In this document: positions 6,770-14,409 of the stretch, one piece after another
Layout: the number at the start of each line of letters is the position of its first letter
Position numbering within the stretch: the first letter of the stretch is position 1
Source of the DNA: Polaribacter sp.
GTDB taxonomy: Bacteria > Bacteroidota > Bacteroidia > Flavobacteriales > Flavobacteriaceae
Assembly (NCBI GenBank): GCA_030731695.1
Contig: JANQTK010000349.1
Coordinates: 1-31,884 of the forward strand
DNA: 31,884 nucleotides
Reading direction: 5' to 3'
Position numbers and translations under genes: made by a program
The notes under the pieces: generated by a model
The model's database searches: none
The model's input: the letters and a program-made list of their open reading frames with translations, nothing else
What the model was told of the DNA's origin: nothing

Positions 6770-7441
6770 TTAAGCAATTTTTTGTAAAATTCTAATTTCT
6801 TTTCTGTTAAAATTGATGATATTTTCATTTTTCAACTCATTCATTAAAACATTTAAATTAGATCTTGATGTTCCAATCAATGAAGCTATATCTTTTTGAG
6901 TGTAGGGATGTACAATTATTTTATGTCCAGATTTTAAACAATCATGACCATAATCATCACATAATTCTTTTACAAACTCTAAAAAACGAGTCCTTATATC
7001 TTTAAACAAAACAAGTTGTAGCCTTCTTTCTAGTTTTTTAAATCGAAAACCTAAAAATTTATAAATACTTAAACTAAACGTTTTGTCATTTTGCATTAAA
7101 TCAAGTAATGTATTGACACTTACAGGACAAATTGAAGTGATACTATCTACAGATTGTGCAAATTCGTTTCTTTTTTCTTCTCCTAAAATAGCCTTTTCGC
7201 CAAATAATTCTCCTTTCGTTAGAATTGCGTTCACAATTTCTTCACCCTCTTCAGTATAATAGCCTAGTTTAACCTTACCATTTTCAATTAAATACACCTT
7301 GTTGGCAGTATCTTCCTCAAAATAGATATAATCATTTTTTTTATACGTATCAAAAGAATGACATTCTTTAAACTCTTTAAACTTATGAGGACATAATAAT
7401 TGAAATAAATTCACATTGTTTAAGAACCAAAGATTTTTCAT
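6770..7441 (-). CDS. Crp/Fnr-family transcriptional regulator
   Basis: This is a 223-residue protein. The N-terminal cyclic-nucleotide-binding-like beta barrel (about 20-115) contains the typical IENGKVKLGYYTEEGEE and GELFGEKA stretches. A dimerisation helix follows, then a winged helix-turn-helix (about 178-220) whose recognition region includes TQKDIASLIGTSRSNLN. The phosphate-binding cassette residues of true cAMP receptors (FGExAL followed by RxA) are not conserved after FGEKA, and no N-terminal cysteine cluster for an Fe-S centre is seen, so the signal is not predictable. It heads a two-gene minus-strand unit with the RskA-like lipoprotein, which is its most likely target. It has its own -7 box at 7482-7489. 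Confidence 0.88.
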   Translation of the reverse strand: MKNLWFLNNVNLFQLLCPHKFKEFKECHSFDTYKKNDYIYFEEDTANKVYLIENGKVKLGYYTEEGEEIVNAILTKGELFGEKAILGEEKRNEFAQSVDSITSICPVSVNTLLDLMQNDKTFSLSIYKFLGFRFKKLERRLQLVLFKDIRTRFLEFVKELCDDYGHDCLKSGHKIIVHPYTQKDIASLIGTSRSNLNVLMNELKNENIINFNRKEIRILQKIA

Positions 7442-7481
7442 AAAAAGACTTTTAATTAATTATAATTTAACAGTCTGATTT

Positions 7482-7489
7482 CAAAACTA
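7482..7489 (-). promoter_or_regulatory. -7 box of the Crp/Fnr gene
   Basis: On the minus strand this reads TAGTTTTG, matching TAnnTTTG. The predicted start near 7475 gives a leader of about 34 bases before the ATG at 7441. It sits just downstream of the aconitase terminator. Confidence 0.5.
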
Positions 7490-7497
7490 TTGCTTAC

Positions 7498-7531
7498 AAA
7501 AAAACTCCTGAATTTCTTCAAGAGTTTTTTT
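7498..7531 (-). terminator. Aconitase terminator
   Basis: On the minus strand a 15-base arm (A-run, CTCTTGAA) pairs with TTCAGGAG and a T-run around a GAAA loop, with one mismatch. It lies 19 bases after the aconitase stop and ends in seven T. The symmetrical A and T runs could also make it work in the other direction. Confidence 0.75.
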
Positions 7532-7549
7532 AAAAAAAGTGTATAAATT

Positions 7550-9820
7550 TTATTGAGTATTTTGGATTTTAATCAAATTCAATGCAGAACCTTCGTTAAA
7601 CCATTCAATTTGAGCTTGATTATAAGTATGATTCAATTTGATAACATCTTTGCTTCCATCTGTGTGAACAAACTCCACACTTAATTGTTTGTCTGGAGCA
7701 AACTCATTCAAATCTAAGAAATTGATAGTATCATCTTCTTGAATTAAATCATAATCAGCTTCATTCGCAAAAGTCAATCCTAACATTCCTTGTTTTTTAA
7801 GGTTTGTTTCATGAATTCTAGCAAAAGATTTTACGATTACTGCAGCAACACCCAAAAATCTTGGTTGCATTGCAGCATGCTCTCTTGATGAACCTTCCCC
7901 ATAATTATGATCTCCTACAACGACAGTTTTGATTCCTGCTGCTTTATACGCTCTTTGAACTGCAGGCACAGCGTCATATTCACCAGTCAATTGATTTTTT
8001 ACAAAATTTGTTTTTTGATTGAATGCGTTCACAGCACCAATCAAGGTATTGTTTGCAATATTGTCTAAATGACCTCTAAAACGCAACCAAGGACCAGCCA
8101 TTGAAATGTGATCAGTAGTACATTTTCCAAAAGCTTTGATTAGTAATTTGGCATTTTTAATAGTATTTCCAATAGGTTCAAAAGGTGCTAATAATTGCAA
8201 TCTTTCTGATGATTCATCAACAGAAACTACTACGTGACTTCCATCTTCTTCAGGGGCTAAAAAACCATTATCTTTCACTTCAAAACCTTTTGGAGGCAAT
8301 TCCCATCCTGTTGGTTCATCAAACATTACTTCCTCACCATTTTCATTGATTAAGGAATCAGTCATTGGATTAAAGTCTAAACGACCAGCAATAGCGATTG
8401 CAGCAGTTATCTCTGGAGAAGCAACAAATGCGTGTGTATTTGGGTTTCCGTCAGCTCTTTTTGCAAAGTTTCTATTGAATGAATGAACGATGCTATTTTT
8501 TGGCGCATTTTTTGGATCAGAATATCTAGCCCATTGACCGATACAAGGGCCACAAGCATTTGTAAATATCTTTGCATCAAGTTTTTCGAAAATTCCAAGA
8601 ATTCCATCTCTTTCAGCTGTATATCTAACTTGCTCTGAACCTGGATTGATTCCCAACTCAGCTTTCATTTTAATGCCCTTGTCTAAAGCCTGTTGCGCTA
8701 TTGATGAAGCTCTGGATAAATCTTCGTAAGATGAATTTGTACAAGAACCAATTAAACCCCATTCAACTTGCATTGGCCAATCATTTGCAGCCGCTTTTGT
8801 AGCCATATCTTTCCCAACAGTTGTTGATAAATCTGGTGTAAAAGGTCCGTTTAATAAAGGCCCTAATTCAGATAAATTGATTTCAATTACTTGATCAAAA
8901 TACAACTCAGGATTTGTATACACTTCAGCATCAGCTGTTAAATATTCTTTGATTTCGTTTGCTGCATCTGCTACATCAGTTCTATCTGTTGCACGTAAAT
9001 AACGCTCCATAGATTCATCATACCCAAATGTTGAAGTTGTTGCACCAATTTCAGCACCCATATTACAGATTGTACCTTTACCAGTACAAGACATGGCAGT
9101 TGCACCAGGTCCAAAATACTCAACAATAGCACCTGTTCCACCTTTTACAGTAAGGATTTCTGCTACTTTTAAGATTACGTCTTTTGGTGCAGTCCAACCT
9201 GATAATTTACCAGTTAATTTTACACCAATTAATTTTGGAAATTTCAATTCCCATGCCATTCCTGCCATTACATCAACAGCATCAGCACCACCAACACCGA
9301 TTGCAACCATTCCTAAACCACCAGCATTTACCGTGTGAGAATCTGTTCCAATCATCATTCCGCCAGGAAATGCATAATTTTCTAAAACAACTTGATGGAT
9401 AATTCCAGCACCTGGTTTCCAAAAACCAATTCCGTATTTATTTGAAACCGATTCTAAAAAATTAAAAACCTCACTACTTGTGCTATTTGCATGTTTTAAA
9501 TCTGCAACCGCACCAATTTTCGCTTGAATCAAATGATCGCAATGAACAGTTGTTGGAACTGCTACTTTTGCTTTTCCTGCTTGCATAAATTGCAACAATG
9601 CCATTTGTGCAGTTGCATCTTGACAAGCAATTCTATCTGGAGCAAAATCTACGTAATCTTTTCCTCTTGAAAATGCTTTGGTTGGAGTTCCATCCCAAAG
9701 ATGTGAATATAAAATTTTCTCTGCGAGTGTTAAGGGTTTTCCGGTGATTTTTCGAGCTGCATCAACACGTTCTGACATAGTAGCATAGACCTGCTTAATC
9801 ATTTCAATATCAAAAGCCAT
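7550..9820 (-). CDS. acn: Aconitate hydratase (mitochondrial type)
   Basis: This 756-residue TCA-cycle enzyme isomerises citrate to isocitrate through cis-aconitate in the cytoplasm. The three [4Fe-4S] ligands are visible: Cys360 in GSCTNSS and Cys423/Cys426 in ACGPC, almost the same numbering as animal mitochondrial aconitase. Substrate-binding segments TDSHT (159-163) and GEGSSREHAA, in the C-terminal swivel domain, are intact. Length and similarity place it with the mitochondrial ACO2-like family rather than bacterial AcnA (about 890 residues) or AcnB. It is a monocistronic unit: a TAnnTTTG box at 9853-9860 lies upstream and a strong hairpin downstream. Confidence 0.96.
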   Translation of the reverse strand: MAFDIEMIKQVYATMSERVDAARKITGKPLTLAEKILYSHLWDGTPTKAFSRGKDYVDFAPDRIACQDATAQMALLQFMQAGKAKVAVPTTVHCDHLIQAKIGAVADLKHANSTSSEVFNFLESVSNKYGIGFWKPGAGIIHQVVLENYAFPGGMMIGTDSHTVNAGGLGMVAIGVGGADAVDVMAGMAWELKFPKLIGVKLTGKLSGWTAPKDVILKVAEILTVKGGTGAIVEYFGPGATAMSCTGKGTICNMGAEIGATTSTFGYDESMERYLRATDRTDVADAANEIKEYLTADAEVYTNPELYFDQVIEINLSELGPLLNGPFTPDLSTTVGKDMATKAAANDWPMQVEWGLIGSCTNSSYEDLSRASSIAQQALDKGIKMKAELGINPGSEQVRYTAERDGILGIFEKLDAKIFTNACGPCIGQWARYSDPKNAPKNSIVHSFNRNFAKRADGNPNTHAFVASPEITAAIAIAGRLDFNPMTDSLINENGEEVMFDEPTGWELPPKGFEVKDNGFLAPEEDGSHVVVSVDESSERLQLLAPFEPIGNTIKNAKLLIKAFGKCTTDHISMAGPWLRFRGHLDNIANNTLIGAVNAFNQKTNFVKNQLTGEYDAVPAVQRAYKAAGIKTVVVGDHNYGEGSSREHAAMQPRFLGVAAVIVKSFARIHETNLKKQGMLGLTFANEADYDLIQEDDTINFLDLNEFAPDKQLSVEFVHTDGSKDVIKLNHTYNQAQIEWFNEGSALNLIKIQNTQ

Positions 9821-9852
9821 ATATAAAAGTTTTTAAGGTTTCTTGTTGATAA

Positions 9853-9860
9853 CAAATTTA
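9853..9860 (-). promoter_or_regulatory. -7 box of the aconitase gene
   Basis: On the minus strand this reads TAAATTTG, matching TAnnTTTG. The predicted start near 9846 gives a leader of about 26 bases. The 140 bases further upstream (9861-10002) are very AT-rich and hold no ORF. The only other structure there is a weak plus-strand hairpin (ATAGCT 9896-9901 with AGCTAT 9922-9927) followed by T residues. Confidence 0.5.
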
Positions 9861-10002
9861 CATCAATAAAACCAATTTTAAAAAATAAATAATAGATAGC
9901 TGTAATTTATTGATAAGTAAAAGCTATTTTTTAAAAACATTCGTTTTTATTTATGTTTTTAAATCAATTTTTGATTTTTATTGAAGAATTCATAAAATAA
10001 AA

Positions 10003-10313
10003 AAGCAGACTTGTAAGCCGAATTCTGTCACCTGAAACTAGTTCAGGTTTCTTATCATTTATCTAGTATTGATATTACTATCAACATCTATCTGCCTACC
10101 CTTTAGAATCGGGCGAGTAGCCCTCAAGCTCTAATATACATGGCATTGCACCTCATAGAGTTTACCTGGTTTCACTACAGCCGAACTGTACTTGCTTTCT
10201 GTTGCACTTGTCCTCAGTTTACACTGGACGGATGTTATCCGCTATGATTACTCTTTGGTGTCCGGACTTTCCTCCTTGAACTCAATTCAAGGCGATAAGA
10301 TAAGTCTGCTTTC
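10003..10313 (-). ncRNA. rnpB: RNase P RNA (bacterial class A)
   Basis: This is the catalytic RNA of RNase P, which removes 5' leaders from tRNA precursors. Read on the minus strand, the P1 arm AGCAGACTT near 10312 pairs with AAGTCTGCT at the 3' end near 10003. The conserved core GAGGAAAGTCCGGAC follows P1. The universal segment GGGTAGGCAGATAGATG and the 3' core GAATTCGGCTTACAAGTCTGC are present in the right order. The length is about 311 nt. The 3' P1 strand runs into a T-rich stretch that can act as terminator. A TACTTTTG -7 box at 10320-10327 places the transcription start at or next to the first P1 base. End positions are accurate to a few bases. Confidence 0.95.
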
Positions 10314-10319
10314 AGATGG

Positions 10320-10327
10320 CAAAAGTA
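10320..10327 (-). promoter_or_regulatory. -7 box of rnpB
   Basis: TACTTTTG on the minus strand matches TAnnTTTG and ends 7 bases before the 5' end of the P1 stem, exactly where a -7 element should be. No canonical -33 TTG at the usual spacing was found. Confidence 0.65.
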
Positions 10328-10348
10328 GTGATTAAATCTATAAAAAAA

Positions 10349-10375
10349 CCCACTCAAATTAAAAACTTGAGTGGG
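10349..10375 (-). terminator. grpE-dnaJ operon terminator
   Basis: CCCACTCAA (10349-10357) and TTGAGTGGG (10367-10375) form a perfect 9-bp stem with a 9-base loop. On the minus strand the stem is followed by seven T. It separates dnaJ from the rnpB promoter. The bases between it and dnaJ (10376-10501) are AT-rich with no supported feature. Confidence 0.85.
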
Positions 10376-10501
10376 AAAAATTGCTATGAAAAAGAAAAAG
10401 TGTTATCGATTTCTCAATAACAATACAAATGTATTTAAATAATTTTTACTATAGAAATATTTTAATGTTTTTTTTATGAATTTAAAAATTTTATCGTTTT
10501 T

Positions 10502-11617
10502 TTAAGAAAACATATCCTTCACTTTCTCAAAAAATGATTTGTCAGATTTATTTGGGTGTGGAATAAAGTTTTCGTGTTCCATCATTGATTCAAAGAATTT
10601 ACGTTGTTCTTTATTTAATTCTTGAGGGGTCCAAACGTTTATATGTATCAGGAAATCTCCTGTACCATAACGCTCTAAGCTTGGCAATCCTTTTCCTTTT
10701 AAACGTAAAATTTTTCCTGATTGAGTTCCTGCATCAATCTTTATTTTAACTTTTCCAGAAACTGTTTCTACTTCTTTGTTCGTTCCTAAGACTGCTTCTG
10801 GATAACTTATATAGAGATCATAATGAATGTTTGTTCCCTCTCTTTTTAAGTTTTCATGTTCAACTTCTTCAATCACTACTAATAAATCTCCAGGAATTGA
10901 GTTTTTACCAGGAGCTTCATTTCCTTTTCCTCCAACTTTTAGTTGAACTCCTTCTGTAACTCCCGCAGGAATATTGATAGAAACCGTTTCTTCTTTGAAA
11001 ACCAATCCTTGTGCATCTGCGCCATCTGGTTTATTGCTCAATGTTTCTCCTGCTCCACCACAACTTCCACAGGTAGTTGCAGTTTGCATTCTTCCTAAAA
11101 TGGTATTGGTAACACGCATTTGTTGTCCTGAACCATTACAGTTTGAACACGTTGAATATCTTACGCCATCAGCTTGTACTTTTCTGCGAACTTTTACTTT
11201 CTTTTCAACACCTTTAGCGATTTCTTCTAAAGTAAGTTTTACACGAATACGCATATTGCTTCCTTTTACGCGAGCTTGTCTTTGGCCTCCACCACCAAAT
11301 CCGCCAAAGCCACCACCAAAAATATCGCCAAATTGACTGAATATGTCGTCCATATTCATGCCTCCGCCAAAGCCTCCTCCACCTTGAGGGCCATCAAAAG
11401 CTGCATGACCATATTGATCATAGCGTGCTTTTTTGTTTTCATCACTCAAAACTTCGTAAGCCTCTGCAGCTTTTTTGAAATTTTCTTCTGCAGTTTTATC
11501 ATCTGGATTTTTATCAGGATGATATTTAATTGCCATTTTTCTGTAGGCTTTTTTGATATCAGCTTGAGTTGCAGCTCTTGAAATTCCTAATATTTCGTAG
11601 TAATCTTGTTTTGCCAT
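10502..11617 (-). CDS. dnaJ: Chaperone protein DnaJ (reduced zinc region)
   Basis: This 371-residue Hsp40 co-chaperone stimulates DnaK ATPase and delivers unfolded clients. The J domain (1-70) has HPD at 33-35. A Gly/Phe-rich linker (79-111) follows. The zinc region has only two CxxCxGxG motifs, CSNCNGSG (157-164) and CGSCGGAG (183-190), where the canonical protein has four. Their spacing and order fit motifs 2 and 3 (zinc site 2); motifs 1 and 4 (zinc site 1) are missing without any gap or frameshift. Two C-terminal substrate-binding beta domains follow. The start chosen is ATG 11617 (MAKQDYYEIL), the conserved J-domain start; an in-frame ATG five codons upstream is less likely. It lies downstream of grpE in the same operon. 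Confidence 0.95.
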   Translation of the reverse strand: MAKQDYYEILGISRAATQADIKKAYRKMAIKYHPDKNPDDKTAEENFKKAAEAYEVLSDENKKARYDQYGHAAFDGPQGGGGFGGGMNMDDIFSQFGDIFGGGFGGFGGGGQRQARVKGSNMRIRVKLTLEEIAKGVEKKVKVRRKVQADGVRYSTCSNCNGSGQQMRVTNTILGRMQTATTCGSCGGAGETLSNKPDGADAQGLVFKEETVSINIPAGVTEGVQLKVGGKGNEAPGKNSIPGDLLVVIEEVEHENLKREGTNIHYDLYISYPEAVLGTNKEVETVSGKVKIKIDAGTQSGKILRLKGKGLPSLERYGTGDFLIHINVWTPQELNKEQRKFFESMMEHENFIPHPNKSDKSFFEKVKDMFS

Positions 11618-11636
11618 TATTGCTTGGTTCATTAAA

Positions 11637-11658
11637 GAATAAAAATTACTTTTTATTC
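11637..11658. other. Hairpin in the grpE-dnaJ intercistronic gap
   Basis: GAATAAAAA and TTTTTATTC form a perfect 9-bp stem with a TTAC (or GTAA) loop in the 54-base gap between grpE and dnaJ. It is AT-only apart from the closing base pair, so it is weak. It may be an mRNA processing or partial-termination element; nothing more can be said. Confidence 0.4.
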
Positions 11659-11671
11659 AAATTTTATTAGT

Positions 11672-12220
11672 TTATTGACCTATGACTACTTTTGGATAAC
11701 GTATTATTTTATCCCCTAATTTGTATCCTTTTTCTAGACAATCAATCACTTTTCCTTTTAAATCTTCAGTTGGCGCAGGGATTTGAGTGATTGCTTCATG
11801 CAATTCTGCATCAAAAACGTCTCCACCATTCACATCGATTTTGATTAATCCTTTTTGCTCTAGTGTGTTGTAGAACTTTTGATGAATTAAGGAAACTCCT
11901 TTGCGTAATTCTTCTGTTTCTGGAGATTCTTCAATATGATTTAAAGCACGTTCAAAATCATCTACGATTGGCAGTAAAGATGTCATTAATTCCTGACCTG
12001 CCGTTTTAAAAAGCTCCATTCTTTCTTTTGAGGTTCTTTTCTTATAGTTCTCAAATTCAGCAAAAAGACGTAAAAACTTATCTTTTTCGTTTTGAAGAAG
12101 CTGTTCAATCGTAGGTTCCTCTTGTTTTACTTCTTCTATAACTTCTTGATTTTGTGCGTCTTGAATATTTTCTTGCTCGCTTATAAGGGCTTCTTCTTGT
12201 GTATTCTCTTTTTTACTCAT
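11672..12220 (-). CDS. grpE: Nucleotide exchange factor GrpE
   Basis: This is the nucleotide exchange factor of the DnaK system. It has an acidic, Glu/Gln-rich N-terminus, then a long helix (around LLQNEKDKFLRLFAEFENYKKRTSKERMEL, split here as family-typical coiled coil) and a C-terminal beta domain with VNGGDVFDAELHEAITQ and a final GYKLGDKIIRYPKVVIG signature. A frame-compatible ATG exists at 12247 (nine extra residues, 191 in total). The -7 box at 12255-12262 predicts transcription starting at about 12249, which would leave that ATG without a leader. The second ATG at 12220 (MSKKENTQEE, 182 residues) has a leader of about 28 bases and a family-like start, so I chose it. dnaJ follows in the same operon. 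Confidence 0.93.
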   Translation of the reverse strand: MSKKENTQEEALISEQENIQDAQNQEVIEEVKQEEPTIEQLLQNEKDKFLRLFAEFENYKKRTSKERMELFKTAGQELMTSLLPIVDDFERALNHIEESPETEELRKGVSLIHQKFYNTLEQKGLIKIDVNGGDVFDAELHEAITQIPAPTEDLKGKVIDCLEKGYKLGDKIIRYPKVVIGQ

Positions 12221-12254
12221 CTTTAAAAAATCTTTTAAACTTTTCATTTTATTT

Positions 12255-12262
12255 CAAAAATA
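12255..12262 (-). promoter_or_regulatory. -7 box of the grpE-dnaJ operon
   Basis: TATTTTTG on the minus strand matches TAnnTTTG. A TTTG at 12284-12287, 21 bases upstream, is a reasonable -33 element and lies inside the murA terminator hairpin. Its position decides the grpE start in favour of 12220. Confidence 0.6.
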
Positions 12263-12273
12263 TTGCCAATAAA

Positions 12274-12300
12274 AAAATAGTGTCAAATTGACACTATTTT
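12274..12300 (-). terminator. murA terminator (near-perfect palindrome)
   Basis: AAAATAGTGTCAA (12274-12286) and TTGACACTATTTT (12288-12300) are perfect inverted repeats separated by one base. The structure lies 22 bases after the murA stop and has A and T runs on both flanks. Confidence 0.75.
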
Positions 12301-12321
12301 ATAGGATTATTACTGTAAAAA

Positions 12322-13632
12322 TTAATCTTCAATTCTTTCGATTTTTGCACCAATTGATTTTAATCGTTCTTCAATATTCTCATAACCTCTATCAATTTGT
12401 TCGATATTATTAATGATACTCGTTCCTTTGGCTGAAAGCGCTGCAATCAATAACGAGATTCCTGCTCTGATATCTGGCGAAGTCATTTTAGTTGCTCTTA
12501 ATTGCGATTGGTGATTAAGACCAATAACTGTAGCTCTGTGAGGATCGCACAAAATTACTTTTGCACCCATATCAATTAATTTATCTACAAAAAACAAGCG
12601 ACTTTCAAACATTTTTTGGTGAATTAACACTGTGCCATTTGCTTGCGTTGCAATTACCAAAATAATGCTCAATAAATCGGGTGTAAAACCTGGCCAAGGT
12701 GCATCAGCAACTGTTAACACAGAACCATCAATATAATTCTGAATTTCGTAAGATTCTTGAGCTGGAATGTAAATATCATCTTCTCTTTTTTCGAACTTAA
12801 TTCCAAGTTTTCTAAAGACATTTGGAATTTGTCCTAAATTTTCCCAGCTTACATTTTTGATTGTCAATTCAGATTTTGTCATGATTGCAACTCCAATCCA
12901 TGAACCAATTTCAATCATATCTGGCAAAACTGTGTGTTCACATCCGCCTAAATTTGTAACGCCTTCAATGATTAATAAATTAGAACCAACACCTGTAATT
13001 TTTGCGCCCATTAAATTCAACATTTTACATAATTGTTGAATGTAGGGTTCGCAAGCTGCATTATATATGGTTGTTTTTCCTTTTGCTAAAACTGCTGCCA
13101 TTAAAATATTGGCTGTTCCAGTTACAGAAGCTTCGTCTAAAAGCATATCTGTTCCTTTCAATTCAGTTGCTTCCACTCCGTAAAAATGTTCTTCTTTATT
13201 GTATCTGAAAGTAGCACCCAAATTTATGAATCCTTCAAAATGAGTATCCAAACGTCTGCGTCCAATTTTATCTCCTCCAGGTTTTGGAATAAACCCTTTA
13301 CCAAAGCGAGCTAACAAAGGACCAACAATCATGATAGAACCTCTTAAAGAACTTCCATCTCTTCTAAAATCAGCTGATTCTAAATAAGGCAAGTTAATTT
13401 CATCTGCCTGAAAAGAAAATGATTTTTTTTCCAGCTTTTCAATTTTAACTCCTAATTCCCCTAAGATAAAAATCAATTTATTCACATCAATAATGTCAGG
13501 AACATTGTGAATAACAACTTTTTCTGGGGTTAATAAAACTGCGCAAAGAATTTGTAAAACTTCATTTTTTGCACCTTGTGGCGTAATAGTTCCGCTTAAT
13601 TTATGTCCGCCTTCAATTTTAAAAGATGCCAT
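12322..13632 (-). CDS. murA: UDP-N-acetylglucosamine 1-carboxyvinyltransferase, Asp-type active site
   Basis: This 436-residue enzyme carries out the first committed step of peptidoglycan synthesis, transferring enolpyruvate from PEP to UDP-GlcNAc in the cytoplasm. It has the two-domain EPT fold with the conserved AKNEVL stretch (21-26; Lys22 binds substrate) near the N-terminus. The mobile active-site loop reads PKPGGDKIGRRRLDTHF, so the residue equivalent to E. coli Cys115 is Asp121. This substitution is known in mycobacterial and chlamydial MurA to keep activity but prevent covalent attack by fosfomycin. It starts 3 bases after the DUF4290 gene, so the two are co-transcribed. Confidence 0.95.
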   Translation of the reverse strand: MASFKIEGGHKLSGTITPQGAKNEVLQILCAVLLTPEKVVIHNVPDIIDVNKLIFILGELGVKIEKLEKKSFSFQADEINLPYLESADFRRDGSSLRGSIMIVGPLLARFGKGFIPKPGGDKIGRRRLDTHFEGFINLGATFRYNKEEHFYGVEATELKGTDMLLDEASVTGTANILMAAVLAKGKTTIYNAACEPYIQQLCKMLNLMGAKITGVGSNLLIIEGVTNLGGCEHTVLPDMIEIGSWIGVAIMTKSELTIKNVSWENLGQIPNVFRKLGIKFEKREDDIYIPAQESYEIQNYIDGSVLTVADAPWPGFTPDLLSIILVIATQANGTVLIHQKMFESRLFFVDKLIDMGAKVILCDPHRATVIGLNHQSQLRATKMTSPDIRAGISLLIAALSAKGTSIINNIEQIDRGYENIEERLKSIGAKIERIED

Positions 13633-13635
13633 ATT

Positions 13636-14277
13636 TTATCTTTTTCGGTTTTTGGTAAATGGTTGTTTTTTAACGTTTTTTGTAGGATTTTGGCCTTGAG
13701 TATTTCTTTTTTTCATCAATTCTTTGACTTCTGATAATTCTTCTTTTGAATCGCGTAAATCAAATTTTCCGCCAGATAAATCATACAAATGATTGAAAAT
13801 AATGGCATCATCAACAGTATCTTTATTCCAATTCAAATAACATTTTTTCATGTGATTTGCAATTGTAAAAATCAATGCTTCTTTCAATTCTCCTTCTTCC
13901 CAACTCAAAGCAACATCAATCATGGTTTGCATATTTGTACCGTAATAACGGTATTTTGATGCTGATTTTGGATATGCTAATGGTTCGGGTTTTTCTTGTA
14001 GTTCCTCTTTTGATGGTGTTGAGTATGGTGAATCTGCATCCAACATAAAATCGGACATGATAAACAATTGATCCCACAATTTGTGTTTGAAATCAGGCAC
14101 ATCGCGCAAATGTGGTTGTAAATTTCCCATCACATCAACGATTGCTCTTGCCATAATATTTCTTTCCTCTTTGGTTTCAAGAGTCATGCAGTGGTCAATT
14201 AATTTTTGAACATGTCTTCCATATTCTGGAATTATCATGATGGGTCTTTCTGAGTTGTATTCTAAATCAAATGTCAT
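13636..14277 (-). CDS. DUF4290 family protein
   Basis: This is a 213-residue cytoplasmic protein that I recognise as the Bacteroidota DUF4290 family from its N-terminal signature (FDLEYNSERPIMIIPEYGRHVQK). It is mainly helical, with no signal peptide, membrane segment or catalytic motif that I can name. The C-terminal 35 residues are Lys/Arg/Asn-rich and probably disordered, ending in KNRKR, which suggests RNA or DNA contact. murA follows after 3 bases and pcrA lies 132 bases upstream. The association with murA suggests an envelope- or division-linked role, but this is inference. A degenerate -7-like box (TAATTTG at 14353-14359) is the only promoter hint in the 14278-14409 gap. Confidence 0.85.
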   Translation of the reverse strand: MTFDLEYNSERPIMIIPEYGRHVQKLIDHCMTLETKEERNIMARAIVDVMGNLQPHLRDVPDFKHKLWDQLFIMSDFMLDADSPYSTPSKEELQEKPEPLAYPKSASKYRYYGTNMQTMIDVALSWEEGELKEALIFTIANHMKKCYLNWNKDTVDDAIIFNHLYDLSGGKFDLRDSKEELSEVKELMKKRNTQGQNPTKNVKKQPFTKNRKR

Positions 14278-14409
14278 GTGTCAATATTTTTGTGAAGTTT
14301 TCTTGAAAATATTCAAGTTTGTACTCTTGTTTTTTGAAGTTATTAAACGTCGCAAATTAGGTAATAATTCTCATTTATTTTGTTGCAATTTAAAAATATT
14401 TTAAGGATG

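Noticed and set aside
10386..10442. 18-codon ORF (MKKKKCYRF...) between rnpB and dnaJ
   Set aside because: Too short, no promoter or family resemblance; basic runs are common by chance in AT-rich sequence.
10974..11581. Plus-strand ORFs of 120 and 101 residues
   Set aside because: Antisense shadows of dnaJ; the Pro-rich run is the complement of the Gly/Phe region.
14302..14317. Palindrome CTTGAAAATATTCAAG in the pcrA-DUF4290 gap
   Set aside because: A 6-bp AT-rich stem without T-run in the direction of transcription; too weak for a terminator or operator on its own.
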